From Glandiceps talaboti (taxonomy: Eukaryota > Hemichordata > Enteropneusta > Spengelidae), in the NCBI RefSeq assembly GCF_964340395.1, contig NC_135568.1, positions 1,012,501 through 1,076,500 of the forward strand: 64,000 nucleotides of DNA, read 5' to 3'. Under the pieces are notes generated by a model. The model did no database searches. It was not told the origin of the DNA and saw only the letters and a program-made list of their open reading frames with translations. Below, one piece after another: positions 1-21,962 of the stretch (position 1 is its first letter; each line of letters starts with the position of its first letter). Both the position numbers and the translations under genes were made by a program.

Positions 1-428
1 TTGACGTTAATGATGTATCCTTCAAGATCTGAATATAAATAAATTAATTTATATGAACACAATATTTGTAATCACATGAAAAGAAATTTTTTAGAATGAA
101 AATAATACTGTTGTGCTTAAATCCAATATTCAAATGCAATATGAAACCTTTTTTTCTATGATGAAAACCTGGTTTAATTTAATACATTGGGTTTGCATAC
201 AATACCTCCACAGTATGTGAAATGAGCAAACAACAATGTATCGACATTATATCGACAGACACTTATAATGGTCCCCTGTCCCCTCTAACAATTATTAGCC
301 TTGTGTTAATTAAGTCTAATGGTAAAAAGATTGGCTAGCTGTAATTATGACTACATCCCTCAAAATATCTAGTACTGAGTATTAGAGCAATTTTTAATGT
401 GTTTTTGAAAAATGGAAACTTAACTTAC

Positions 429-9795
<9,367 letters not shown>

Positions 9796-10219
9796 TTTTC
9801 AAAATTTCGTCTAGGAATTATTTCTTCCCGATTCGATCACACGGAGACTTGCTTGACCAATTCTGTGAACTAAAAAAAATGTATACGTATATTGCACAGT
9901 TCAGTGACGTCATTGGATCTATGCACTATTATAGCAGGTGATGCTGGGTCTGAATACGTTGCAACTACTAAAGTATACGCAGCTCAAGAAACATAAATAA
10001 TATGTAATACCTTTTTTATAACCATTTTTATTAATTCCTTTATAAAAACGGGACAATTAAATTAGGTCGCCTTTCTGCCAGTGTTGTTACCTTGAGTGAC
10101 TTTTCAGGTCTGTGCATGTAACTTAAATTTCTCAGTTATTTTCCATTGTCAGAATTAATTCAGTCCTACTCTTAAGACTGTTATCATAAATAAATATGTA
10201 AGTTCGTAGCGGTCGAAAG

Positions 10220-10372
10220 ATATAAACTCAGACCGTCATCAGTCTTGAAAAGCACGTCACTTAGTCAAACGACGCCCTCTTCCCTCAAAAAATGAATTAC
10301 TTCGTCTACGATACTGTACACTTTCTGAAATGAAGATTTGTATCAGAAAAGTATGGTTTCCGTCCTGCGAAT
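10220..10372 (-). pseudogene. Broken copy of the exon at 63654-64000
   Basis: Read on the minus strand this matches the last exon of the gene at the right edge of the window. DGNH, then HFRK, IVDEV, a FL-EEGVV block, and then LFKTDDG aligns with IFFSTDDG. The blocks fall in different reading frames, and a TGA follows GVV, so the copy carries frameshifts and a stop. No flanking exon was found. It is probably a decayed duplicate of a local gene. Confidence 0.65.
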
Positions 10373-10451
10373 AATTTATATGACGCACTCTCTCATCCGT
10401 TACCCCTCCCCTACCACACATACACAGAAACACACAGATAATAAAGCACAA

Positions 10452-10502
10452 TGTTTTGTTTGTTTGTTTGTTTGTTTGTTTGTTTGTTTGTTTGTTTGTT
10501 TG
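10452..10502. repeat. (TTTG)n microsatellite
   Basis: About twelve TTTG units next to the broken exon copy. Confidence 0.95.
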
Positions 10503-12712
10503 CTTTTTTAATAATAACTTCAGAGATAAATGCAGCTGTTCAAAAGTGTGACTCGTTGATTTGGAATAATACATGAATATTCAATCTGATTCAAAACCAG
10601 TAGTGTTTGGCTAATTACTCATTAAATTCTTGTGTTTTGTCTAAATTGTCCGTTGTTTTATATGTTCACGATTTAGTCTTTATCGTAGTGGTAGCATCAA
10701 GGCAGAAAAAACGTCAAAATATAAAATCTACAAGGGTAAAAATAACTTGACAAGTCGAATGTTAGAGATGAAAATTAACAACTCTCCGACCCCGACATCG
10801 GATTTTTATCAGACTGGTCAAAACTGGTCATCTCTCTTTACTGGTATTCTAGATATTCTACCGCCTTCTATTCATACACCATATCTATTTATTCTTTAAC
10901 AAAGGCAATGTGTGTGTGCGTGATTGGAGAGAGATTGGGTCGATTGGGTCATTAGTTTCTTATCCTGTCGTAGAGATCGTCGGTTAGCAGAATGGAGAGA
11001 TTGGGTCGGGTGACATGATTGCATTGTTTGAGATTTGATAGAACTTCATTCCCTCCATCCAGAAAACAAAATATACTCGGCTTGAGGTTATCCTGACCTA
11101 GCAGCCCCATCCCAAGTCCACCTCTTGGCTAAAGTGGCCACATCGTGTACATCGCACACGCATTATGGCAGGTATGATCGGTTCCTGGTATCGGGTCAAT
11201 TATTCGAAATAGTTCGAAACAGAAACTCGTGATTTTTTTTAGAGGATGCGGGACACTTAATGAACGGTCTCATAGCTGATACGCCCCCAAATCCTAATAA
11301 CTTTGTTCACGGATACATTTTGATCATGTATTTCACCAGGTTGTAGAATTTGGTGTTGTCGTTATTTACATAAAAATGCCATATTTTCAGACTTGGTCAA
11401 ACAAATGTTGACTGTTCGAACCAAAATACGCATATCTCGTAGGCAGAGCCCCCAGCGGCGAGAGTCTGGGTAACCGAGACTATACTTACCTGGTCATCAA
11501 AACAGTCCATAGTTCATCGTAGAAATTCCATGACAGAGACCGCCAAGTTATGACATTTTCAGCAGCTGGGCTTAATGACAAAATATAGAGGCTGTAGGAG
11601 TACTTAAACATAAGAATGGGTCAACAGTACAGTACAGAAGCTGAAGCAAAGTCTACAGGTACGTTAACAACATTATCATCATGGGCATTGCGATTCAAAA
11701 TCTGTATTTCCGCTCCGCCAAAAATTATTGAAGTTGTTTAAACCTTTCATGACATATTGAATGTATTCAAAAATCATACATTAGAAAATAAAGCATGCGA
11801 TATGTACTTTCACTTTTAAACAAAGGGATACTCTTCTCGAGAATTCAAAGAAATTGACGTCAGTTCTCGGTTTAGCAAAGCATTTACCCATATAGATGAA
11901 AGGTACAGTTCAAGTAATTTGACCTTTGCCAATTGAATACGGCATACATTTGTAATCTAAAATATTTTTGTATTTCGATTCTTTTAAAGTATTTTCTCAA
12001 TATATTTAATTTTATCGACAACTTGAACACAAACTAATTTGCATATCGCCAAAATCTCAATAGGATGTAAACTTAATGTTTTGAACGCGCTGAACAAGGA
12101 CAATAGTAGATGAAAGTAAAAGTTAGAAGGCTAAATGACTTACATAATTAGCATTGAGAATGATGCAATATTTGTAGTAGTGTTAACTGTAGATACTGTG
12201 TAAGTGATTGCTGAAAGTGGTGTATGATCATTTACAAAACTAAGGTGCGATTAAAATGAAAGCAAATGTTGTGAAGGTGGGTGAAGTTGTACATATACGG
12301 GAACAACATTTGTGTTACTTTATTTCTCTGCTTGCCTGCTTTGTTTTTCTGTATCTATGGTGATAAATGTGACTGATAATTTTTTTTAGTTTGATTCAGT
12401 ACTTGATTGGTTGTAGGATTGTATTACAGAAAACGACGTTGAGCTGACTTTGTCTGAGACGTGTAGTCCCGTATATCACAAACGTACAATAGGACGTTCA
12501 CAAAAGAAACCGAAACTTACACTTCCGTCTATAAATTGTAATTTGTGCTATAAGCAGTGCTCTAGGATATTTAACAATGGCTGTAAGTCCGAAAACACGA
12601 ACTGTCTCGCAGTTTTGCTATTTAGAGATACTCTGACTTCAAAGATTAGTACCATAATAAGCATTAGGTAACAGTTTACTGAGTGTAAAAGTAATAACAA
12701 TAAATACATAAT

Positions 12713-12718
12713 GATATA
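12713..12718. other. Target-site duplication GATATA, left
   Basis: Immediately precedes the left terminal repeat (TATGAAAGCC...). The identical hexamer follows the right terminal repeat at 33998-34003. Confidence 0.8.
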
Positions 12719-12767
12719 TATGAAAGCCAGTAAGGGACATTTTGTAAAATAAAAAATAAAAAATTAT

Positions 12768-12955
12768 CTTGTGAGCACAACATAATATATTGTGCGCACG
12801 ACTTACTATCTTGTGAGCACGACATACTATCTTGTGAGCACAACATACTATCTTGTGAGCACAAGATGCTATCTTGTGAGCACAACATACTATCTTGTGA
12901 GCACAACATACTAAGTCGTGCTCACAACATAGTTTCTCGTGCGCACGACATAATT
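12768..12955. repeat. Array of 21-bp units with GTGNNCAC palindrome, left TIR
   Basis: About nine units of the type CTTGTGAGCACAACATACTAT. Each has an eight-base palindrome GTGAGCAC or GTGCGCAC. It mirrors the array at 33768-33952. It may be a subterminal transposase-binding array; this is inference. Confidence 0.85.
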
Positions 12956-13979
12956 TTTGAAACACTTTAACACATCCTAAGGAGTCCTAATTTCTGATTG
13001 GACAATACCTTGCATTCAATGGCCACATAATTAATCAATTTTGTTTCTCCTATATTCAAGTGAATGATGACTCAATCATCGAATACCAATGTCCAACTGT
13101 TGCCATTTGTCATTTCGCTTAGCTTGTGACTGAAAACAGTAATAGAATAGTGATACTGTGAACCCTGAAATTATTCGCGCATTTTGAATTTCGCGCTTGA
13201 TCGAGAACACGAAATTAAAACTGCATGGATGTATTTTATTTTGAGACGTAAGTCAGCCTTGTGACATCATTTTCATACGATGTTACTACTGTTACTATGA
13301 ATATTGTGAGTATGTCAGTCATCTCAAGTAAATTCATCTCAGTGAAAACTTGTCGCCAACAGTTTCGTCAAATCCATTGTTTTGTAGCCAACTCGAGTTT
13401 CTATTCTATTCGCATTTGGCGACTTGGCGAATGGGTAGCTGTAACCCTGTTTTGAACTTCATTCCAAAAAGATGCATAACAGAGACACTGACGTGATTTG
13501 ATTATCGTTTCACCAAACGTGTGACTGTAGCACATTGACGCCTGTTTGTTAACGGCTCCTGCTTTGAGAGTGAGCTTTGACTGCTTCCAGACTTTCGTAT
13601 TTTTTGATCTGGTAACTTGTCTACTTAATTGTACTATAATTAACACCAACAATACATTTGTCACAAATCACCACTGTTACAGTGTGTTAAATTCGCAGCT
13701 GTAACAATAGAGGACTGCAATTGACGGATGCCCACAAAGCCATACTGCCCATCAATCCAAAGGGTGCTCAGGCTCATTTAGTTCTGTTTACAAATATAAA
13801 CAAAACAAAATAAACATACATGTAAACAAACAAACAAAAACAAACAAAAAACAAACAAACAAAATAAACTGACAAATGAGTAGATACATACATGAGTAAA
13901 CGACAACAAACCAACGAACAACCAAACACTGCCCCCCCCCCCCCCCCCGAATGGTCACATATGGAAATAACCGGTGGGG

Positions 13980-14262
13980 TTTTTTTGCTTCACAAGAATT
14001 ATTTTTTTGCTTCACAAGAATTTTTTTTTTTTTGCTTCACAAGAATTTTTTTTTTTGCTTCACAAGAATTTTTTTTTTTTGCTTCACAAGAATTTTTTTT
14101 TTTGCTTCACAAGAATTTTTTTTTTTTTGCTTCACAAGATTTTTTTTTTTTGCTTCACAAGAATTTTTTTTTTTTTGCTTCACAAGAATTTTTTTTTTTT
14201 GCTTCACAAGAATTTTTTTTTTTGCTTCACAAGAATTTTTTTTTTGCTTCACAAGATAGTAT
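13980..14262. repeat. Array of GCTTCACAAGAA-T(n) units, left TIR
   Basis: About twelve units of GCTTCACAAGAA followed by 8-12 T. The inverse complement fills 32436-32702. A shorter set occurs at 26045-26110. Confidence 0.9.
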
Positions 14263-14794
14263 GTCCTGCGCACGAGAGTGTAGCACCCTCTACAGGTCAT
14301 ACTCGTTTAGGGAGGAAGGACAACCTTCGATCGTCACTATATATCCTCGAGATCTGAGTAAGTTTATACCTTCTTTGTCCTACTTTTAGGAAGTATCATT
14401 GTTCGAATATCTTTTTATTGTCACCACACGTTAGTGTGAAGCTAGGGCTGGCCAGATCTAACTTTGTCTACATCAGCTCTTGGTTTGTTCACAATCCGGA
14501 AGTGAATCGTGAAAAAACAGCATACGCATTTGCCCCGCTTCGCTTCTGCACCCTGAAACCATGGAAGTATAACCCACTGCTGAAACCAACCGACATTTTC
14601 ATGTAATTGACAAGTTTATCGTGATTACGTATTTTACTGATTATGCTACAAAAAAAATGGGTATTTGTCAGTATGTACTGTTATTTCCGAATTTCTTACG
14701 GATCACCAACATCATTGGGCTGTTGCTGTTTGTCGTACTCAGTACATACGGATGCGTCATCATGCTGCAAAGTTCATAATTGCCCGTAAATACA

Positions 14795-14830
14795 CACACA
14801 CACACACACACGCATATATATATATATGTA
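14795..14830. repeat. (CA)n(TA)n microsatellite
   Basis: A short dinucleotide run inside the left half of the element. Confidence 0.9.
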
Positions 14831-14956
14831 TATAACTATAGACTCTGTGAAATATTCAATGAAGCTTCCTGTATGGTATGTTAGAACATTTGAAAGTTGG
14901 TGCCATTGAATGGGAAAACCCGCTACTGACATGACCATTGTGATAAACAGTAAACA

Positions 14957-15375
14957 TACATTGCACGAGTTATCTATAAATGCCTGTGACCAGGACGTCG
15001 TTTTATCAGTAGATGACAATGAAATTGGCTTTGAAGGTGCCGAAAAAAACTCTAATCAATATCAAACTGGCTAAAATTGATACAAAAACATCACCGGTCC
15101 CTCTGATGTAGGTTCATGATCACGCAACTCTCTTGTCTGCATATCACATGTATAAACTTACACTCGAACAGTATGTTAAAACTTGACTTTTGTTACATGT
15201 AACAGAGTCGCGCAAACCTACATCAGAGGGACGCGGTCTTGTTTTTATATCAATGTTTGCTGGTTTGATAGAAGTAGACCTTTTTCGGCACCCTCAAAGC
15301 CAAACTCATTGTCCACTACTGATAAAACGACGAACTGGTCACAAACATTTCTAAATAACTCCTGCAATGCATGGT
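14957..15375. repeat. Inverted duplication of an exon-like sequence (hairpin)
   Basis: Two arms of about 157 bp (14957-15113 and 15219-15375) are inverse complements at roughly 80% and are separated by about 105 bp. Both arms keep the same readable peptide: CDQDVVLSVDDNEIGFEGAE on the plus strand of the left arm, and CDQFVVLSVVDNEFGFEGAE on the minus strand of the right arm. The right arm extends to an acceptor-like site (CTTTCAG before 15409). It could be a duplicated exon of an unrecognised element gene. No known domain was recognised. Confidence 0.5.
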
Positions 15376-16490
15376 AGTATATCCACGCGTCAAGCAACTT
15401 CGATGTGAACTGAAAGACACAATTGTATCTTACATGTATTTTACAACAGTAGTAAAGAGAATAGGCCATGAAAACATAATTTTTGTTCATTTGTAAATGA
15501 AAGGAGGGTATAAGCGAGTTGGCTGGAAGAAGAAAATTATTTTCCACACCATGCAGATAGATATCACTTTTGTTTCAAATAAGCTGTTTGGTTGAGCTGC
15601 TAGACTCATGTAACTCAAAAGTCTCACCGTGGTATACAACAACAGTGAGCATGCGCACCTACAGCTATTGTCTCTTCCTTCGCAGTTACCATGATGCTAT
15701 GTCTTAGCAACAGCTTGGGTTGTTTTCTTTTGCCTGTTTCTCTCATTATAGTAATGACTTGTCCAACACTTTGCCACAAACCCCATGACACCCTCATTAC
15801 ACATAAATCACCATTATATGTCAAAGTTTAAAAGGGCACACGCTGATTTTAAACATATTTGGGCATAGCCTTTGCGGAATATTTTAAAGGTGCTCACAAT
15901 AATGTATGAACTGAAGCATATTTAACCACCACTTGCAATCCACTTAATTCAAACCTGATATTCAGATATCATCAATAAACTATCTCATGATGTAATTTAT
16001 GGTACGTATCAAAAAATGTCAGGATATTCCTGCTATGCTGTCAACTATTTTAACAATGCCAGAAGACAATTGTAATGTTATAGAAGACATGCAGTGACAT
16101 TAACATTATACTGGAATGGGGTTTTATTTAGCTATTTTCTAAAATCATTAAAAAATGTATGCACATATATCTAACAACATGACCACGCCCATAGCAACAG
16201 CCAAATGAGCGCGTATATCGCAAAGATAGCAACATTGTTGGATGGGCAACTGGATAGTCATTCAGCAAATGAACACTATTGTTAGCATGGACTAGCATAT
16301 GGATAAACATTTTTAAAAACTGTAAAGTTGTGCACTGGCGGTATTTTTTTTTATTTCAGGTTGCCGTGGTTTTGATCGCTTTGGCGGCAGTCTTTTTAGA
16401 GTTTCAATTATCACTGTGTTGTCTGAAGTTACAAACTTGTGTTCTGTGTTTCCTCGTCATTACAGGCACTTCTGCAATCGCAACCAAGTC

Positions 16491-16776
16491 ATGGCCGATC
16501 GTTTTTATGATTTTTTAAGACGCCGGGGCATGTCTTCCGAACAAATCGATAAGATGGAAAGTGACAAGGTTAGTTTTAAGACAGGTGCTGTGTTCCATGT
16601 GGGCTAATGTGTATTACCTCTCTGTTCATGCGTCTGACTGTCCGTCCGTATGTCCGTATGTATGTATGTATGTATGTATGTATGTATGTATGTATGTATG
16701 TATGTATGTATGTATGTATGTATGTATGTATGTATGTATGTATGTATGTATGTATGTATGTGTGTGTGTGTGTGTG

Positions 16777-16819
<43 letters not shown>

Positions 16820-19074
16820 ATGTCTGTCTGTCTGTATGTATGTATGTATGTATGTATGTATATATGTGTGTCTATATGTGTGTATTTGTTTATTTGTGAA
16901 TGCGCGCATGTATTTTGCGTGCATCCCAGAACTCGTGACAAGATGGCGCTATTGTGTTTGGCAGCAGCCCATGTTGATACTTTTGCTTGGCATATGCACA
17001 TCATGTGAACTTTTTTCCGTTTATTAATCTGGTCAAATAGGTGCTATCCAGTATCGACATTTTATTGAAATTGAGACTATTTGGTTTCTTATTTCAGATC
17101 GAACCATCAGTTATTGCGCTAATGGGTCCGGAAGAGGAACTGCTTTCGAGGTACATCCCTTCTCCTGGTGATCGAATTGCTGTGATTGACTTTTGTAAAC
17201 GTACGTTACAATTTAAGACAACGGGCGCAAAAAGAAAAACGGCATTACTCGATAAAATAAGAAGTAGATTTCGTATCCGAAATAGAAATAGACCCGACTC
17301 AGAATCATCAGATGATTCAACGGGCAGTCTGAACCAGCGTTCTCGCCATGGGCACTTATTGGGAAATAAACATGCAAGAAAGCTGCGTAGGCGCATCGAA
17401 TTGGGATGGTTGGATTATGACCAAGCGACCAAATCATACAAGCAAGTGCGTAGCAAAAAGGGAGGCGGCACAAGGAGTTTGTCAGTCAACAAGACATACA
17501 GAAAACGTGACCTACTAGAGCTTGGCAAGCCGTTATTTTTCCCAAATGGTAGATCACCTAAGGGAATCATTGATGACTTCGAATTTGATGTAAAAGACAT
17601 AACAGAAAACAGCCTCGATGAAGTAAGCACAGTTGAGCAGTTTTACGAGAGAACGGGTTTTCGCATGTTGCGTTTTTACCTCACAACAAAGAAACGCATT
17701 TGTAGCAATGAAGAGGTAGCCCAGCAGTCCGATGGACAAACGTCCGTTACTCAGGATAATAGAAGCCAAACATCTCCGGAAAATTCAGATGTTCCTGAAG
17801 ATGGTCGCGAAAATACTAGAGATGGGGAAGGCGACAGTGTCGATACCTCTGGCATGCCAAGAAGTGAAGATGTTGGAAATCCAATAGCAGCGCAAAACTA
17901 TGAAGACTATGATTCTGCTGTGAATATTCTGTCAACCATGGATGCAAGTATGCAAGAAACTGATTCAAGCGCGTGCATGGTTCAGCTCGGTGCTATGGAA
18001 GGCAGTTTTGGGGACTTAGACAACACTATACCACTACCAGGTGATTTTTATCAAATCACTGCACCTGAAGATATCGTGGAGGAACAAGTTACTCGAAAGT
18101 TGCTGATACACCGAAGCAACTTTCTGGTGGACATGCTGAATGCATTCAGCGATCAAAGTATTCTGGATGATTACATTGATGCAAAGTTAATATTGCCGAA
18201 TGGAGACTTGGAGCAGGCTGATGGAAGCGGAGTTTTCCGAGATTGCTTGACGGGCTTTTGGAGTGATTTTTATGAACGATGCACGATGGGAAACACATAC
18301 AAAGTACCTTTGCTGAGACACGATTACTCCCGTAATAAGTGGGAGGCGGTTGCGCGAATTATTGTAAAGGGTTGGCAGCAAGCCAGTTATTTTCCAATTG
18401 CGTTGGCCCCGTCCTTCATCCAAAGTGTGCTTTTCGATGACCCACGCGACCTGCTTGATACATACCTACTTTTTGTATCAGAAAGTGAACGGGAGTTAAT
18501 AGAAGAAGCCATCGATAGCTTTCAGGGAGTAGACGAAGACGAACTTGTCGATTTCCTTGACAACCATCAATGTAGACAGATACCAAGGGCTGACAACATT
18601 CGAGAGATAATCTTGGAAATCGCACATAAAGAGCTCGTGCAGGAGCCGGCGTTTATAGCCGATTCATGGAAACCCATACTCCGATCTGTTGCCAACGGAA
18701 TGGATGCTGTGGCTATCGCAAGAATCTACGATGAGAAAAAGCCTACGACGAGGAAAGTGATTAAAAAATTACTCTTCCCAGATCCCATGAGTAGCGAGGA
18801 CAAGACCGTCGCGAACCACCTTCAACGGTATCTCAGAGAAGTAAATGACCAAACCCTGAAGTATTTCCTACGGTTCTGTACGGGGGCCGATATCATGCCC
18901 GATGACCCAATAAGAGTTTGCTTCGTAAAGCTTGATGGTATCCAACGTCGTCCAGTCTCACACACTTGCTCAAATTTGTTGGAATTGCCACTGGTGTATG
19001 AAAATTACCCAGAATTCCGTGCAGAATTCAATGCTGTACTACATAGTGGAGTGTGGGTTATGGACATTATTTAG
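16491..19074 (+). CDS. HECT E3 ubiquitin ligase-like protein 1 of the element
   Basis: Two exons, 16491-16568 (ATG; donor AAG|GTTAGT) and 17098-19074 (acceptor TTTCAG), joined in phase 0, give 684 residues. Residues 1 to about 65 look like a SAM-type helical domain (FLRRRGMSSEQIDKM ... SPGDRIAVIDFCKR). A basic stretch follows. A conserved block at about 120-200 (GWLDYDQATKSYKQVRSKKG, GGGTRSLSV, LFFPNG) resembles a domain I have met in predicted proteins of fish and cnidarians. After an acidic, Ser-rich linker, residues about 345-684 read as a HECT domain, ending with the signature HTCSNLLELP. Cys650 is the predicted thioester cysteine. Ubiquitin transfer is inferred from family, not shown. 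The intron is filled with (TATG)n and (TGTC)n. The gene reads inward from the left TIR and has no visible defect. Confidence 0.8.
16654..16862. repeat. (TATG)n / (TGTC)n compound microsatellite
   Basis: Lies within the single intron of HECT-like gene 1. The many open frames across it on both strands (YVCM, THIH, DRQT) are repeat artefacts. Confidence 0.95.
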
Positions 19075-21754
19075 AATATTGAAAGTCCGGTTCGTAACCA
19101 TGTTAGGCCTTGTTTTCAAGAAAATTAAGAATAGCAAGGAAGAAAGAAACTCAGATTATTGTTTCTACCATTCACAACTGCCCACTATTGTTTGTTTCAC
19201 GTCACTCATTTCAAAGTCACACGTTTTAATAGCACCTGAAAAAAGTTATGCTATGTTAATGTTTTCACAAACCATACGCTGAGAAAACTTTGTTTTTGAC
19301 GCCAGGATAGAGTTAATTAACAGCAATTTACTTTGTTTTAATGCTTTAGTACGAAGTCATTAGCAGAGATCAAAGAAACCAGACAGTGTATTAACACCAT
19401 TTTTGTCCAATATTCCCAATAGACCAGACTGCCTTGTCATGTCTTTCTAAAGAATGTGGACACATTTCAGATACCCTGTGATGTGCATATTTAGTTTTTT
19501 ATGATTGAATTTATGTCCAGACAAATTCAATTATAATCAATAATTAAATTATGCTCATTGTTCATGTGCCACCAGCTGAAAAAATATAGAAATAAACCTT
19601 AAACGTTACAGCTACTTGGGGTTTCGAAGACGAATATGCCACACTTTGCCTGTCAAATCGTTTTCTTCTGTATTTGTAAGTACACTTGTACGAAAGTAAT
19701 ATTTATTTGTGTTGATTTGAGTTTGATGTACGCGGTTGAGTTAAATTGCACAGTGGGTTGCTACATCATGTTCACATAACTAGCATTGTATTCTTGATGT
19801 TTTCAAGCAGCAAAACAGTGACATGTCGTTAATTGGCTGCATTTTGACTGTCAAATACACAATGTCACTTTGTTATATATTGTGGTTTAATCACCACCGT
19901 TTCTGTGAAATTAAACTTCATGTGTTTTAATTGGTTAAGTACTGTAGTGTGTCTGTTTCTTGCCTAGGCCGCACAAATTAAATACTGTGTTTGGCATCAC
20001 CCTGAGATGGGAAAACCAAAGAGGGAGTTAACAAACTAATTATATATTCTAAAATATGCAAATTAATGAAATCTTGAGTGGTTAACAGTGTCTTACCTAC
20101 ACGCATTAAATGTCTTACCTACATTCATTAAATGCTATAAAAACTAACAAAATGACGTAATCGCACTAATTTATGACTGAATCTCTCTATATGGTATGTC
20201 AATCAAGTAGGGTTACAGAATCAACCAGTGTTCAATAAGTGGCGCTGAACTATTAAACGAAATAGTTCCCTTTTCTCAGAGTGAAACCTAACAACTTACA
20301 GTCACATTCGCTAAATGTTGACTGCACTCACTACATTAAATGTACAATTCCTGAATGAAGTTAACTTAAGTGTTAGACTAACCAGGTAAATATGGAAAAT
20401 GAAATGATACACGAAGAACAATTTCATTCAACGAACATTTTTATACAATATTGTCATATCAGCAAAGTTACCTAAATACGTGTATCAGTAGCTATATTGA
20501 TATCACAGTAAATGGGTGATAACAAATTTGAAGTCATTCTCCAACTAGTTTCCATGACTATCAGTGTAACTGGAAACAACACAGTTTAAATTACAGTCTG
20601 CTGAAACAGACTGATGCACGTTGAAAACAACCAGTTAAAGCCTTCTCAGAAATGTATCAAAGTACAGTTACTTGAAGCAGTTTAAAAGTGTTTTGGTCTT
20701 GTTCCGGACACGTGTTTTCATGCTATCTCCTTTACAGCTGACACATACTGGATGGACTCTTTGGTAAATAGCTGTAGATTTTTTTTAAATTAAAAAAAGT
20801 TCATGTGCGAGTCTCCAGTTCATGTAGTTTAATATGTTTTCCGTTGTTATTGTCCTGTACGTACAATGAAAGCAATCAACGACTGTTAGGTCCCCGGGTA
20901 TGGGTGATCAAAGCTAACTTACGCATGTTATTTTTGTGTTTGCCTGGTGTGCATCGGGAAAACGTGGTATTGACTGAATTGTCATTGTTCATTTTGTGAC
21001 CAGCTATGGCCAATGAATTCCGTTTTCTGCAGAAAAGTTAGTGTTGTCTGCCTTCAAAGATTTTTGTTTATTGTTACAAAAATTGACGAATGCGAATCCT
21101 TTTGACCCCGCTTGATCTCATTTGCATTTTTGTTTTGTTTTCTCATCGACCAAGGCGCGCAGTGACGTCAAACGGAATATTTTTAAGGTTTAAGTCGTGT
21201 AAACACACACACACAGACATAGAGACACACATACACACACACACACACACATACACACACACACACACACACACATACACACAATCAGTCAGTCAAGAAA
21301 GAAGGTCAAATCGGCTGACGCCACATGGACCAATAGTTCGCTTCACTCAAAGAAAGATCTCTCCATAAAAGACTGTACAGGAATTCCATGCCACAAAAGT
21401 ATATTTAAAATTAGAAAAGAGGCATGGGGCATGTATGTACTGATAGAAAATAAAGTTCGTTCTGCTGTGCAAATGATAGGAAATATTACTTTATTGACTC
21501 TTGTAACTGTGAGACTCAAATATTTAACACAAAGGAATCTGTTATTAGAACAAGTGTCACAAACAAAAAAGCTATTACAGTTTGCATGAATTACTTTCCA
21601 AAAAATCAAAGTAAAGTCATCAAACGTAAAAATGAATTTACTTTGTTTACATTTTACATTTAAAAGTCTTAATTTTGTGTTAGTTTAGATCTTTTGCATC
21701 GGGAACAAGGTTGACTGCAAAAATATTTCTTGTGAGCAGAAATTTTTGTTTTTC
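19075..21754. other. 3' flank of HECT-like gene 1, no gene seen
   Basis: AT-rich sequence with possible polyadenylation signals after the HECT stop (ATAAAC near 19590) and a (CA)n run at 21202-21283. No open frame here has domain-like content. Confidence 0.5.
21202..21283. repeat. (CA)n microsatellite
   Basis: A CA run with interspersed ACAT units inside the element. Confidence 0.95.
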
Positions 21755-21789
21755 ATTTGCTTTACAAAATGTCCCCCGCTGGCTTTCAT
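21755..21789. repeat. Internal copy of the element's terminal sequence (right-end orientation)
   Basis: TTGCTTTACAAAATGTCCCC, then CGCTGGCTTTCAT, matches the right terminus (ACAAAATGTCCCTTACTGGC, then TTTCAT) with few changes. It is preceded by CTTGTGAGCAG near 21729, as at the true ends. It lies just beyond the 3' end of the integrase gene. It may be the end of a nested or older element. Confidence 0.65.
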
Positions 21790-21962
21790 GAAATTGTCAA
21801 TTGTTTAAAAAGGTATTCGATAGCAGAAACTATACGGTTACCCATATTGATAGTCAGCATTGAGCCGAGGTGGTCTAAATTCCGTTACCCTCTTGGTTTA
21901 TTATTACCATTATTATAAATTCCATTCCACTCTTATTGTTATTATTCTGTACAGGTAGGAAG

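Larger units (their letters stand above)
9796..12712. other. Intergenic stretch, no intact gene seen
   Basis: Upstream of the receptor gene. It contains a broken exon copy at about 10220-10372 and a (TTTG)n run at 10452-10502. I see no other supportable feature. The receptor promoter should lie just right of 9795, but no core element is distinctive. Confidence 0.5.
12719..14262 (+). repeat. Left terminal inverted repeat (~1.55 kb)
   Basis: Order inward is the terminal 30 bp, a short array of 21-bp palindromic units (12768-12955), about 830 bp of unique sequence, an AAAC/TTTG run (13797-13862), a poly-C tract near 13930, and an array of CTTCACAAGAAT(n) units (13980-14262). The same order is found inverted at 32430-33997. 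Confidence 0.85.

Noticed and set aside
12639-12965. Cys/His-rich minus-strand frame (CCAHKIV repeats), zinc-finger-like at first sight
   Set aside because: It is the 21-bp array of the left TIR; spacing is fixed by the repeat, and the rest of the frame is unrelated.
16561-17027. Cys/Val/Tyr- and His/Thr-rich frames on both strands
   Set aside because: (TATG)n/(TGTC)n intron repeat of HECT-like gene 1.
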